A stretch of DNA of 64,000 nucleotides from Myrica gale (GCA_963930655.1 OZ005609.1:17619001-17683000); one strand, 5' to 3'. Shown: positions 9,983 through 22,080, counted from the stretch's first letter. Notes: a model not told the origin generated them from the letters alone. Numbers and translations: made by a program.

Positions 9983-12900
9983 TCTTATTGCTTTTGGTTT
10001 CTTTGGCATCTTATGGATTATTTTCCTCAAAACCTGAATTTTTTATCCTTTGACTAATTAGTTGCCTAACAATAAAGAACACAAATTTTTGGGAGTACTG
10101 ATTGTTAAGAACTATGAAGAGAATCCATCCTAAGTTTTTTTTTTCCAAATATGTTCTATTATCAATTTATGGTGGTACGTACGGTTCATTGAATGTGTCT
10201 TGGAGGTTTAGTTCCCTACAAGTTAGATATAAATGAATGCCCTCCCCCCCCCCCCCCCTTTTTCCTCCCTTTTAGTTATCAACAAATGTGACGTTCGATG
10301 TCCAAAAGTAAAGTTTTAACTTAAATTTGATCGCTGGTGCTTTTGTCAACATCTGGGTAGAACTAGCCAAATGCATTGGAAACCCATTATGCGCTGCCAA
10401 TGTTGCTTGTCTACAAACATGCAACAACAGACCTGATGAGACGGAATGTCAGGTTAATTCCCTATACTTGTATTGATCTATTCAGGCTTACCAGTTTATA
10501 CCACGTAAGGTAAAATATTGTTGTATTAGTTCATGCTCTTTTTGCATTGCAGACAAATGTGGGGACTTGTTTGAAAACAATGTTGTTGATGAATTTAATG
10601 AATGTGCAGTATCACGAAAGAAGTGCGTACCTAGAAAATCTGATGTTGGGGAATTTCCTGTCCCTGATCCTGCTGTACTAGTTAAGAGTTTTAACATTGC
10701 GGATTTCAGTGGGAAGTGGTTCATTACTAGTGGCTTAAACCCGACCTTTGAAACTTTTGATTGCCAATTGCATGAATTCCACACCGAGTCCGACAAACTT
10801 GTTGGAAATTTGTCGTGGAGAATACGAACGCCAGATGGTGGCTTTTTCACTAGATCAGCTACACAAAGATTTGTGCAAGATCCCACCCAACCCGGGGCAC
10901 TCTACAACCATGACAATGAGTATCTTCACTATCAAGATTATTGGTAATTTCTCCATTCCTCTCTGGAGCGACTTTCATGCTCTTCTTCATGTATCCATTT
11001 AGGCATGCCGGTTTGCATGTGTGCTACTTGTTTGTTACCAAATCTTTTGTTGTTGTGGAGTAATTTTACTTATACTAAGGCCATGTTTGCAAACCAAATT
11101 TTTATGAAAATTTTGGGAATGTTATAAAATATGAGGTAAATTAGAGTTTTATTGGATTTCGAGAGAAAGTAGTGACAAAGTAAAATTTTATGGGAGTTGG
11201 TGAAAAAGTAAAGGAGATGATTTGAGAGAATTTTTTTATGTTTATTGTAATGGAAAGAGATTATTTGATGGGGAGAGATTATTTTAAATTTTTTTTATTA
11301 TTTTTTTATCAAAATTTTGATTTAGTTATGTTTGCAAACCAAATTTTTTTTTGAGAAGTAAGTCAATCTTATTAATAAAGAGAAAAAAAATACAAAAGAC
11401 TATACTGAAAACCCCTAACATAAGCAAGCAAAAAAACTAAGAAAATCCGAATAACCCGGAAAAAGGAGAACCCAACATCACATTAGCCCCAAGAAAAAGC
11501 GACTGCAATACAAGACCCCTTAAATTATCCAAAGACCGCTCAGAATTTTCGAAGCATGTGTTGTTCCTCTCCCTCCACAAAATCCACCAAACAGCAAGAG
11601 GAATCATCCTCCACACTGCCAAAGCAATTAGGTTGTCGAACTGCATTTTCCAACCCCTCAACACCTCAATCACCCTCCTTGGCATAACCCAAGAAAGGTT
11701 CATAATGCAAAATAAAGACGCCCACAACCTCTAGCCACCAACAATGGAGAAGAAGATGATCCACAGCCACCAAAATTTTGTAGTGGAGAGAAGTTTTGGC
11801 CACAATTTTGTTCTATCTTCTGTGTCTTCTAATTTTCAAGCAATGATTGAGGATAATTGGGTGATTGGTTCTGTGGGTGAATCATCAATGGGACATTTTC
11901 TTACAACAATCTAGCATAAGTTTGTGAGGCCTAAGTTCGAAATTTTTTATTACATTGTTACAAAGATGCTGAGACAAGGTAAATGGAGAAACAAACATGC
12001 TTCTCTGCTCAAACTTGTCATTACAGCATTGTAAATACAGAACACAACTATAATAATGCATCATCAATTTCATCACATATCTTTGAATTTTCTGAATATT
12101 TCAAGATTTAAAATGGTATTTGAAGTTCAAAAATATTAGACACGTCAATTGTGCTCTGAAAATTTTTTAAAAGCATCTTGTTAAGTCATGTAGAATACGT
12201 TAACACAAGGAACTAGGTTGCCTTCTAATTATTGGTTTGGATAAATATTGATTCTATGTTAACATTGTTGATGCATTGCTACAAAATTTGACTTTTTTAA
12301 GTAGTAGAAAGGCAAAGCAAATCTGGTTGCGTATCGTACTAATAGTATGATGTTGAATCTTCTCCGAGTTAGTTGAAAACACTTTTCTCATTGCTTCTTG
12401 CTACTATACAATTTAAATAAGTACATGTCTACCTTGTAATTATGGGTCTCAGTGATTGGGTAATAAGTATAAGGAAAAGAGAAACCAAACTTAGGTATCT
12501 GCTATAAAACATTAATATATCTTCAGTAACAGTAGCTAATCCTTGTGAGACTCCTTGGACTGTTGGCAACATAAAGCCTTTGTGAGGTTAGCGTACTCAT
12601 TTTTGTCCCGTGTCCCTGGACAGTAACTGTTCTCTTTGTAGAAAATAATTGATCCACTAATGCAACCAAGAAGGGTTAAATCCAGCGGTGACCAGAGTTA
12701 TAGTAGAGAAAAGGAACTGTAGGATTGTAGTAGGAACTTGAAACTCAGCCTAGGGCCTTGTAAGAGTTCAAAACTCAGTTCTGTAACTTAGGGAAATTCA
12801 GAGAATAATGACTGCTACAGTAAATTAAAGAAGGTTATTTATAGGGATAATGTCATTGTTTGCCCTATAAATATGGAGCAATTGCAATCGAGCCCCCTTA

Positions 12901-15900
12901 ACTATCAAAACTGCGATTTACGCCCCATAAATTTCAAACGTTTTCAATCTTCGCCCCCCGTCCAATTTGCCGTCAAAAGTCACAGAATTCGGCATCACGT
13001 GCGTCGCACATGCACCAAGCCCAACTGTATTTACCAAAATACCCATCGTAAGTGAGACCAAATGACTTATGTCTGCCCTTGACACCCCCGACGACCCTAT
13101 CCCAATTTTGTGTTGTTGCGCCAGGCCACTGGTCGCCCGCCATCCCTTGACCCATCCACCACAGTCAATTGCTTATAGTATTTGTTCTTCGTTGCTCTTC
13201 AATCTTCATTGCAAAGTCAACAAACATAGGTACAGCATAGTACTCCGTCTCCCCCCTAGCTGGGATCACACGCATCCTCCACCAAACCCGTTCCTCAGCC
13301 TCCAATCTCCGCCGGTCATTTTCAATGACCATCTGCAGGTTGACACTGTCCGACTTTGGACACCGGAGTGAAAACAATTGTTCTCTGCCACCTTAAAACA
13401 AGTCATACAAATTGTCTCCTCTGTTGTCTCTCATTTCTTTCACCCATAGCCATAGCTCTCTCAAGTCTCTGCAATTCCTCGGCTTCACCAACCCTAAACA
13501 AAGTCTCTCAGTTAATGTGGTCGATCCATTAAAACCGTTTCAGTTTGATTTGGTTCTCTCCAAAACCACTCGCTTATCCTCCTCCCCTTCCACCACCTAA
13601 ACCGAAAACCCCCCACAATCCTATATTTCGACAAAAACAAAAAGGAAAGAAACAACAAGCTCTGTTTTCTCAGACTAAAACCACAATCCTTTATCTATGC
13701 TAACGGAGGACCTACTTGTCCAAGTTTACACCAAACTCGACTGCGAGTCGGACCGCAAGATGTGGCAGATCGTCTGCAAGGACTTTCTCCGGGTCGATTT
13801 TGTCAGCCGACGATCCCTCTGAGTCCTTAGGTTCGAGTTCCTACAAAATCTCTTGTCCAAGTATACAAACCTCGATTCCCTCGACCTCTCCGTCTTCCCC
13901 CGCATAAAAAACGGGATCGTGACTGTCCTGTTGAGTCAGCCCGAGACACTGAATTGGCCTCAGTGTATGACACGCCTCGTACTTTCTCGCGCAACTGGGT
14001 TGAGACACTCGGGGTTGGAGATGTTGGTACAGGCATGTCCGTTGGAGGCGTTGGACGTGTTGTACTGCTGGCAATACGGGGATAGGGAGGCCTCTATGAT
14101 ATTGCTTGCCAAAGGATTGAGGGAGTCGAGGATGGACAATGAGCTCGACGGGATAGGCAAGATGCTTCTTGGCGGAATGGGGAGGACACCTTCGGTGAAT
14201 GGGCTCGACTGGAGAGGCCAGCTGCTTCTCCGCGGGATGGGGATGACACCTTCGGCGAATTTTTGCTGACGGAAGGATGCTTATATGAAAGGTGGAGAAG
14301 TTCAAACTGATATATCAAATACACAAGAGGTATTTTGGTAAAGACAGGTGCGCTTGGCGCATGTGCGACTCACGTGATGCCGAATTCCGTGACTTTTGAC
14401 GGAAAATTGGACCGGGGGCGAAGATTGAAAAAGTCTGAAATTTATGGGGCATAAATCGTAGTTTTGATAGTTAAGGGGGCTCGATTGCAATTGCTCCATA
14501 CTTATAGGGCGAACAATGACATTACCCCTTATTTATAATAGCTTTTAGCAACCCTAGAATCATAGCCCTTCATCATAGAAGGTAAAAAAAATCTAACTAT
14601 CCAAGATCATTAAAAAGGCGCATGCTAGTCGCATGACCCTTTTTACTTATTTTAAAATATGCTAAAAGATATAAAAAACCAGCCAATTAATTAAAATTAT
14701 GCTCTGCATCATCCGCACCAGCTTTGATGTCTACATCTATCCTTGTTGAGGGCCTTATTTTAGACGGTGAACAAATGCACTTATAGGGTGCATATTTATC
14801 AGTCAGGAACCATCTCGCCTGATCAAGCCACTAACCTGGTGTCCCATGTTCCACCAGTTAGTTTTAGGAGGCTCTTAACTGTCGTTAAGTTTAATCTAAG
14901 TGAGTTTCTTTGAGTAGTATAAATGTGTCGAACTCTGTTCAGGTTACTTGATAGATATTGGCAAAGGCAATGGCTCAAAGAGATTCAAAAGCTGGTAAAA
15001 TTAACGATATCTCTTTTTTACTACCACTAGCCTAATTAACACTATTCTTCAATTGTTTCCAATAATGTAAAACATATGCATTGTTTATTGTGCCTCCACA
15101 AGTACGCGCTGTGTGTTGGATTTCATATATATCCACAACAGAGTAGGCATAATCTTTGTGCAACTATCTGACTACTGACTAGGGATCAATAAGCTCCATC
15201 GGTTACACTCTTAACAGGTTCTTTGATTAGTTCAACATTGTTAGTGTTATGACCTCTGACCATAGATAAAGATGTTCATCATTCATGTCGCGTGAACCAA
15301 GTTGATACTATATCTACTAAGGACTGAACCTACTTTGTTTGTCTTTAAAATGAGAAGCTTTCTTGCTGATATAGAGATACAAACAGTATCTATTCATTTG
15401 TAAGCAAACATAGTTAAACTCGATACTTTTACATTCACCTCACAACTATTTCTGTTTTAGTATTCATTTTGGCCCTTCATTCAACTAAAATCCATATTTA
15501 CCAGCATAAGAAAATGACTTATTCAGGTATATTCTGTCATCCAAAATAGAGAATAAACCAGATGACTATGTATTTGTGTATTACCGAGGCAGAAATGATG
15601 CTTGGGATGGCTATGGTGGTGCTGTTTTGTACACAAGAAGTGCAGTTTTGCCAGAAAGCATTGTTCCCGAGCTCGAAAAAGCAGCAAAAAGCGTAGGGCG
15701 TGACTTCAACCAATTCATAAGGACAGATAATTCTTGTGGACCTGAGCCTACGATTGTTGAGAGGCTTGAGAAGACGATAGAGGAAGGTGAGAGAACAATC
15801 TTAAAGGAAGTTGAAGAGATAGAAGAGGAGGTCGAGAAGGTGGGAAAGACTGAAAAGACATTGCTCGAGAGGTTGGCAGAAGGATTTAAAGTGCTTCGAG

Positions 15901-16028
15901 AAGATGAGGAAAATTTCGTAAGGGTGCTAAGCAAAGAAGAGATGGATTTATTGAGCGAGCTAAAGATGGAGGCGACTGAGGTAGAAAAGCCCTTTGGAAA
16001 AGCTCTGCCAATTAGGAAACTTCTATAG
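9983..16028 (+). CDS. VDE: Violaxanthin de-epoxidase, 3' exons (5' exons off window); possible frameshift
   Basis: VDE is the lumenal chloroplast enzyme that converts violaxanthin to zeaxanthin via antheraxanthin, using ascorbate, in the photoprotective xanthophyll cycle. Three exons are recognised. Exon A 10361-10452 encodes the end of the Cys-rich domain ([31 protein letters not shown]). Exon B 10553-10943 encodes the start of the lipocalin domain ([42 protein letters not shown]). Exon C 15527-16028 encodes [28 protein letters not shown] and the Glu-rich C-terminal coiled region, ending IRKLL and TAG. B to C is joined in frame through a split Trp codon. A to B is not: exon A ends a full codon while exon B starts with two extra bases before KCGDLF, where homologues have a whole codon. 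Transit peptide and earlier exons are missing because the CACTA and the window edge intervene. Family identity is certain; function of this copy is not. Confidence 0.88.
10361..10452 (+). CDS. VDE: VDE exon A (Cys-rich domain end)
   Basis: Acceptor CTGGGTAG precedes 10361 and donor GTTAAT follows 10452. It encodes [11 protein letters not shown] and [11 protein letters not shown] with the spaced cysteines of the redox-regulated N-terminal domain. The 378 bases between the CACTA end and this exon are intron with nothing else recognised. Confidence 0.85.
10553..10943 (+). CDS. VDE: VDE exon B (lipocalin domain)
   Basis: Acceptor TTGCAG ends at 10552 and donor GTAATT starts at 10944. The frame [19 protein letters not shown] runs to a split TG/G codon. 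Homologues read HYQDDW at the end; here it is HYQDYW, one Asp replaced by Tyr. Two leading bases put this exon out of phase with exon A. Confidence 0.88.
11343..11770 (-). mobile_element. 5'-truncated LINE (L1-type) 3' end
   Basis: On the minus strand the reading [20 protein letters not shown], then [16 protein letters not shown] and [13 protein letters not shown] matches the C-terminal zinc-finger/reverse-transcriptase-associated region of plant L1-type LINEs (pattern SWVMP.RV...WRERN.R.FE). The minus-strand 3' end is a run of A's (T's on the plus strand at 11344-11354), as expected for a LINE tail. Only about 95 codons remain, so it is a dead fragment. Confidence 0.7.
12835..12843. repeat. 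Target-site duplication TTATTTATA, left copy
   Basis: Nine bases identical to 14529-14537, the length diagnostic for Mutator-like elements. Confidence 0.92.
12844..14528. mobile_element. Pack-MULE with an F-box/LRR gene fragment, in the last VDE intron
   Basis: Terminal inverted repeats of about 205 bp run from 12844 (GGGATAATGTCATTGTTTGC) and, inverted, to 14528 (GGGGTAATGTCATTGTTCGC), with roughly 90 percent identity by eye. A perfect 9-bp duplication TTATTTATA flanks the element. There is no transposase. The interior carries a captured F-box/LRR fragment (13697-14110) and a 60-bp imperfect tandem duplication at 14143-14262. This is the classic Pack-MULE layout. Confidence 0.93.
13697..14110 (+). 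pseudogene. Captured F-box/LRR protein gene fragment
   Basis: The frame starts [20 protein letters not shown] with [13 protein letters not shown], matching the F-box start of plant F-box/LRR proteins (L-T-E-D-L-L...ESDRK.W..VCK.FLRV). It continues with [32 protein letters not shown] and a YC..YGDREA leucine-rich-repeat pattern. A TGA at 13820-13822 interrupts it. F-box proteins recruit substrates to SCF ubiquitin ligases, but this piece is truncated after about 135 codons inside a Pack-MULE, so no function is expected beyond possible chimeric transcripts. Confidence 0.8.
14529..14537. repeat. Target-site duplication TTATTTATA, right copy
   Basis: Identical to 12835-12843. Confidence 0.92.
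15527..16028 (+). CDS. VDE: VDE exon C (lipocalin end and Glu-rich tail)
   Basis: Acceptor TTATTCAG ends at 15526. The frame starts by completing Trp and reads [20 protein letters not shown], then the lipocalin end and a long Glu/Lys coiled region, stop TAG at 16026-16028. It is open throughout and looks under protein-level constraint. Confidence 0.92.
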
Positions 16029-16640
16029 CTTTCACTAAGAGATGGAATCATTCATCCTTTGCACCATACTTTCGTTATTCTTTCTTTGGACAACGTAAAG
16101 ATGTTGTATCCAATACTTTTTTTACTTTTTAAGAAGATGAAATGCAGAGTTCATTTTTTATGAAGTGAAAGATCATCGACAAGCCAATTCTCAGAAGGCT
16201 AACTCCGCATAGGAATGAATTCGGCATCTGTTTGGGTTGCTGCAAAAGGATCATTTCCACATTCACGCTGGCTGATTTGGCGTGCCAAGATTTTGGGATT
16301 TCTAGCAGTATTATAGCTTTAGAACCATGATAGCCAAATATAGATAGACTACGTCAACAATCATCTTCTATTATTTACAATTTGACTGGAAGGTTGCTAT
16401 ACAGACATTGTTTTTACAGGGTACATTTCTAATTCTCGACTCGATTTGTTTGACCCGTCTAGAGGCAGAGGCCACGGCACTCCAACAAGTCTAGAAATAG
16501 AATGATATATCTCGCCTTTTTTAAGTAAATTTTGGCCGCCCATTAGAGAAGCCAAAGCAATCCCAAAATCAGAGGGCCCCAACCTACTGTCGCTACACTG
16601 CAGAAACAAAAACCTTCTTTTTTTTCATAATCTTATGTCG
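16029..16640. other. VDE 3' untranslated and downstream sequence
   Basis: Follows the VDE stop. No firm polyadenylation signal chosen. A minus-strand open stretch at 16397-16609 is not recognised. From about 16640 repeat module 0 of the copia A array begins. Confidence 0.45.
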
Positions 16641-17040
16641 GCTTAAGTTTCGCAGCAATTAGAGTTTTTGAAAAAAAAATCAGTTTAAATGAGTTTTTGA
16701 AAAAAAAAACAGAAAATTAACATAAAACATCTATTTTTAATGCTTTAGTTTTTCAAAAGAATAAATACATTTTTCACCTATCAATTATAAGGAGTTTGAA
16801 ACAAAGCTTCCTAAAAATGACAATAATGTAACTTGACCCATTTTGTATATGTTGAGGATTTTATTGTCGATTCATTGTCGGCTAATATATTTAAACAGTG
16901 TGCACAATGTCTAATATTGTTAGTTGGAGGGTACAATGTGTAAAAGATGATAGTTTAAAGTACAAAATGTCTAATATTGTCAGTGCTAGTCTAATTTCAA
17001 TTAGAGTTTCTGAAAAAATGTCCAGAGATGATTTCATAGA

Positions 17041-17049
17041 ATTTTTTTA
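17041..17049. repeat. Target-site duplication ATTTTTTTA, left copy
   Basis: Identical to 17791-17799. Confidence 0.88.
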
Positions 17050-17790
17050 GGGTTAAATGCATGTCATGTCCCTGTGGTATGCGGTAATAGCAAATATGCC
17101 CCTGAGGTAAACAAAGTCATTTTCATAACCCTGAGGTAAACATTCAGGAGCAAATATGTCTTTCCGTTATGTGCCGTTTGAAACACTAACGGTAAATGCT
17201 GGAGTGTCAAAATTAGACACGTCAGCACCAATCATAAATCGACACGTGGCATTTTCGAAAAAAAAAGGGGGGAGAACCCCCGCGCCACCCCGGCGACGGG
17301 GGAGCCCAGATCTGGGCTCCCCGCATCGCGCGAGGCGGTGCGCGCCGCGAGGGGTGGCCGCGAGCCACCCCCGCAGCTCCCCTGCTCAGGGGGGCTCGGG
17401 GCCGCCTTGTACGATGCGGGGAGCCCAGATCTGGCTACCCCGTCGCGCGATCCCCCTTTGCGCGAGCGGCGTGCGCGAAACCCGTGGCCGGGGTGGCACC
17501 CTGCCGGCCACCCCTGAGTAGGGGAGCCGCGGTGGCGAAGGGAGCCCAGTTCGCCGCTCGAAGGGGTTCTCCCCCCTTTTTTTCGAAAATGCCACGTGTC
17601 GATTTATGATTGGTGCTGACGCGTCTAATTTTGACACTTCAGCATTTACCGTTAGTGTTTCAAACGACACATAACGGAAGGCATATTTGCTCCTGAATGT
17701 TTACCTCAGGGGTATGAAAAGGACTTTGTTTACCTCAAAAGCATATTTACTATTACCGCATACCACAGGGACATGGCATGCATTTAACCC
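17050..17790. mobile_element. Small non-autonomous MULE with GC-rich interior
   Basis: Inverted repeats of about 230 bp start GGGTTAAATGCATGTCATGT at 17050 and end with its near-complement at 17790. A perfect 9-bp duplication ATTTTTTTA flanks it. The inner 300 bases (about 17280-17560) are strongly GC- and CpG-rich, unlike the AT-rich surroundings, and repeat GGGAGCCCAG three times (17301, 17419, 17541), one inside a perfect AGCCCAGATCTGGGCT palindrome at 17305-17320. The interior is probably captured GC-rich DNA; I recognise no protein in it. Confidence 0.9.
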
Positions 17791-17799
17791 ATTTTTTTA
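17791..17799. repeat. Target-site duplication ATTTTTTTA, right copy
   Basis: Identical to 17041-17049. Confidence 0.88.
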
Positions 17800-18778
17800 T
17801 ATAAAAAAGGCTTCGATGTTTATGAAAAAAGTCTTGAAGATTTGGTAAAAAAAAAATTAAGTGTCGAACACAGACAGTCTGATCACTTAAAATTCAATTA
17901 TGGAACTTTTTAAGGCAATGTTTTTTTTTTGAAAATGTTTTTTTATAATAATTAATTTTTTAAAAAAATCATTTTTGAGTGTTTGTGAGAAAGATAGTCT
18001 ATCGAAAAGATGTTTGGAATCAGAAGATTTTTTTTTCAAATTTATTCTCTTGGAAAATGTGAAGTATGTTTGGAAAGAAGTATGTTGTGATAGGAACTTT
18101 TATGAGTTTTTGTAAAAAAAATTATTTTTTTGTGTTGTTGGAAATAAAAAAACAGACAATTAACCTAAAACGTCTCTTTGTAATGCTTTTGTTTAGAAGA
18201 AAAAAAGAATAAATACATTTTTCACCTAAGTTTGACACAAAGCATCCTAAAAATGACAATAATGCAACTTGACCCACTTTGCATATCTTGAGGATTTTGT
18301 TGTCGATTCATTGTCGGTTAATATATTTAAACACAGAGTGCAAAATGTATAATAGTGTTAGTTGGAGGGTGCAATGTGTCAAAGTGGATAATTTAAAGCT
18401 CAAAATTTTTCATATGTAGTAGTTAGATAGTACAATAAGTCAATAGTTTCAGGTGTGTATTGTGTCAATTGATGTGTAAAAAGATTATTTTTTTCCTAAA
18501 AAAAATCTCTCATGTTCATCAAGCTTCTTAATTGCTACAGTGTTTCATCGCAAAGGCCACAACAGGTCATAGGCCAAGTTTTTGCAAATCCTCACCAACA
18601 TAGCATAGAAAAATAATTTCCTACAAACTACTTATGCAAAAGCCCCCTTCTAGCATGTGCAAACTCGGTAATACACAAATAGACTACAAGTGATTAAGCA
18701 CTTGGCTAATTCCTTCTAGTTTAATTTGAGAAAGGAAGCTTGGCTTTTAAAAGCTATATTACAAGATGCAGAGTCAGC

Positions 18779-20044
18779 TGATATTCCTAGGATTAAGGCA
18801 ACCCAAGAGGGGGGGTGAATTGGGTTTCAAAATTTTTTCGAAAATTACCCCAAAGAGTGTGTTTGCTAGCTACAAGAGAAAACATTAAAGCAATAAACTA
18901 GTAGCACAAATAAAGAGATAAGGGAAGAGAAGCAAACACAATATTTAGGTGGTTCGACAAGCCCGCCTACGTCCACCCCTCAAGCTCCTTTACCGAGTCT
19001 TGAGGTTTCTTCACTATTCTCACACTTGAGCTTGAGAAAAACCTTCTTCAAGCCTCAAGAACGAGTTTGAGAACAAACCTCTCCAAACTCCTTCTTTCGA
19101 TGAACAACCCTCACCGAAAGGATGCAAGAGAATCACTCTCTTAGGAATGTGTATGGTTGAACGAAATTCCCCTCTAAAAGTCCCTTGATGGAGTAGATAT
19201 TACAATGAGAAATGACTATCTCTTAGGCTTCACACAATAACAAGGATGTGAAAAATGAAGAATATGTGTGTATGATGCTTGAATAAAGATTGGAAGATTT
19301 TTTATCACTCTAAGCCTTTGTAAATGATTATGGACGATTTGGTTGAGTTTCAAAGGCATGGGAATGACTTTATATAGACCTCATGAGAAAAATAGCCGTT
19401 TATAGCCGTTAGAGTGAACTGTTAAAAAGAGCCGGTCGACCGCTACATGAACCGGTCGACCGCTTCAAGTTTACCGTTGTTCAACGGTCATAATGTCAGA
19501 AGCGTAACGACTCTCTATTAAATGATACCGGTCGACCGCTACATGAACCGGTCGACCTCTACATGTTACCGTTACACAACGGTCAATTTGTCAGAGGATT
19601 TCTAAAGATACCGGTCGACCGCTACATTGAGCCGGTCGACCTCCTCATTTTAAGCTTCATCCGGTTGTTCTAAAAACTCGATTTTGACCAACTTAAAATA
19701 CCCAATATTAAACTCTAACTTCTCATAAGTATATAAAAATGTTTGGGAGTATATTTGGGATATTTTGAAGGCACTAAAAAGGTTTTAATCTTACAACAAA
19801 CATTAAAACGGTTTATGCAAGTTTTGAAGACTTATGCATGTGTGTGATTGACATCCTTGTTAAAGATGAAGTCTTAGAGTTACAAAGATTACCCTAGCGA
19901 CTTGAGTCTTCACTTTAAGAGCACTTCCATTGAAGGTGATGTTGTTTGATCGCTCCGTGCTCATTTTGGATTCGTTTTGCTCCACAACTCAATTACTTAT
20001 ATTGTTATCATCAAAACATTGATTGTGACTCAAAGCCAATATCA
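18779..20044. mobile_element. Solo LTR of a copia-type element, about 1.27 kb
   Basis: Ends pair as TGATATT...AATATCA. Near the left end is the phrase CCAAGAGGGGGGGTGAATTG, shared with the LTR of copia B at 25679 and 39062, so the family is related. It splits copy (a) of the copia A LTR. Exact ends are ambiguous: CAGCT at 18775-18779 and 20043-20047 could be the 5-bp duplication with the ends shifted by one or two bases, and 12 unexplained bases follow on the right. Three paired GGTCGACC palindromes lie at about 19430-19650. Confidence 0.75.
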
Positions 20045-20319
20045 GCTACCTCAATAGCTCACTCAGTTGCACTATCATGCTAATCAGCACATCAATCATT
20101 TGTTTCTTTCGTTGTATCTTTACATACGTGTAGTTGTAAAATAGAGAATAGATAGAGGTCACTTTAGTCTTTGTATAGTTTGTTATATATTGTATGAAGC
20201 AGACATTCTGACACTCAATTCAAACACACAAAATATTCTACAATTTGTTCGTCGTATTCTTACTCTCGCCTCCTCTCTAGCAAAACCTTCATTACAAAAT
20301 CTTACATAGTATCAGAGTT

Positions 20320-20545
20320 GTGATGGACTCCAACAAAGAAGATGACATCGTTGCTACTCCTCCGACCGACCACTACTCAAATATTTCCGAACCTTCGAAT
20401 CCTTACCATCTGGAATCATCTGATAATTCAAGCACTATGCTCGTTATAGAGTATCTCAGCACCAAGAACTATTCTACTTTGTCACAATCTATACATAGGG
20501 CCCTGTGTGCCAAAAAAACTATTCTACTTTGCACAATCTATACAT
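20320..20545 (+). pseudogene. Copia A gag start, copy (a)
   Basis: Reading MDSNKEDDIVATPPTDHYSN followed by NP....SSDNSSTMLV, YLSTKNYSTLSQSIHRAL matches the N-terminal region of plant copia gag (UBN2_3-type: NP..L...DNPG..LV...L...NY..W..SM..AL..K). Only about 70 codons remain before the array junction. The last 40 bases (ATTCTACTTTG...CATAGGGCCCT) are duplicated at the junction with the next copy. Confidence 0.75.
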
Positions 20546-21826
20546 AGGGCCCTATGTTTCTGTTTATGTTTTTGAAATTTTTTTTATAATGATAAAAAAA
20601 ATTAAATGTATTTTTTTGGTGTTTGTGAGAATTTTGGAGCCTATAAAAAAGATGTTTGGAATTAAAATATTTTTAAAATTTATTCTCTAGGAGAATATTA
20701 AATATGTTTGGAGAGAAGATTTTTGTTAGAAAAGTTTTTATAAGTTTTAGTAAAAGTTTTTTTTTAGTTTTTATCTTTTTGTTTTTACAAAAATTGAGGT
20801 CAATGATTAGATTGAATATTTTATTTAAGACTGGAATATTTTGTGTGAAAAGATCATGTTTAGATGAGAAAAATGCTTTTGAAAAAAAAAATAGACCATT
20901 AACCTAAGACGTATCTTTGTCAAGCTTTTGTTTTTCAGAAGAAAAAAAAGAATAAATACAGTTTTTAAGTATCAACTATAAGGAGTTTGACACAAAGCAT
21001 CCTAAAATGACAATAATCCCACTTGACCCACTTTGTATATCTTGGAGGATTTTGTTGTCAATTTATCATCTTATATCATATTTCAACAAAAAGTGCAAGA
21101 TGTCTAATATCGTTAGCAGGAGGGTGCAATGTGTCAAAGCGAATAGTTTAAAACACAATATTTTTAATATGTAGTAGTTAGAGGGTATAATATGTCGAGA
21201 CTGATAATTTGAGGTGCATTCTACCAATTGATGGGTGAAAAGAATATTTTTCCCTAAAAAAAATCTCTCATATTCTTACATGCTTTTTAACTACTACAAT
21301 ATTTCATCACAAAGGATGCAACAGGTCATAGGCGAAGTTTATGAAAATCGTCACCAACGTAGCATAGAAAAATAATTTCTCACAATCTGCTTATATAACA
21401 ACCTCCTTGTAATATGTGTAAAGTCGGTAATTCAAAATAGGTTGTAATTGATTAAGCACTTGGATTCTTCCTTCTAGTTTAATCTGGGAAAGTAAGCTTA
21501 CCTTTTAAAAGGTATATTATAGGATGCAAAGTCAGCTCACTTAGCTGCACTGTCATGCCAATCATTACATCATCGATCGGTTTCTTTCGTTGTATTTTTA
21601 CATAGTGTACAACTAAAATAGAGAATAGATAGAGATCACTTTAGTCTTTGCATAGTTTGTTAAATGAGTCTATGGTTGGTTAGTTATATATTATATGAAG
21701 CAGACATTTTGCCATTCATTTCAATACACAAAATATTCCACAATAATATGTTCATTGTCTTCTTGCTCTCGCCTTCTCTTTAGCAAAACCTTCATTACAA
21801 AATCTTACATGGTATCAGAGCAGTGA

Positions 21827-22080
21827 TGATCTCCAACAAAGAAGATGAAGTCGTTGCTACTCCTCCACCGACCAGTACTCAAATCTGTCCAACCTTTCGA
21901 ATCCTTACCATCTAACAACTTATGATAATCCAGGCACTATGCTCATTGAAGAGTATATCACCACCGAGATCTATTCTGCTTTGTCATGGTCTGTGCAAAG
22001 GGTCATATGTGCCAAGAACAAAATTGGTTTCTTTTAATGGAACATTTTCCAGGCCTTCGCCTGACAATTCAATGTCATTT
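21827..22080 (+). pseudogene. Copia A gag start, copy (b)
   Basis: The sequence after the primer-binding-like TGGTATCAGAGC at 21810 is about as long as copies (a) and (c) and carries the same gag start, with a frameshift (reading shifts after the first fifteen codons). It is cut by the Pack-MULE at 22090. Confidence 0.7.

Larger units (their letters stand above)
10944..15526 (+). other. Last VDE intron, 4.6 kb, enlarged by insertions
   Basis: Contains a LINE scrap (about 11343-11770), a Pack-MULE (12844-14528) and unassigned AT-rich sequence (11770-12834 and 14538-15520) in which I see no gene. The phrase GTTTGCAAACCAAAT occurs at about 11086 and 11330, suggesting a small non-autonomous element or duplication around the LINE scrap. 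Confidence 0.7.

Noticed and set aside
16397-16609. 70-codon minus-strand frame after VDE
   Set aside because: No family recognised, no splice or start context; left unannotated.
17156-17670. Two opposed long frames in the small MULE
   Set aside because: Arise from the inverted repeats and GC-rich core, which has few stop codons; translations mirror each other.
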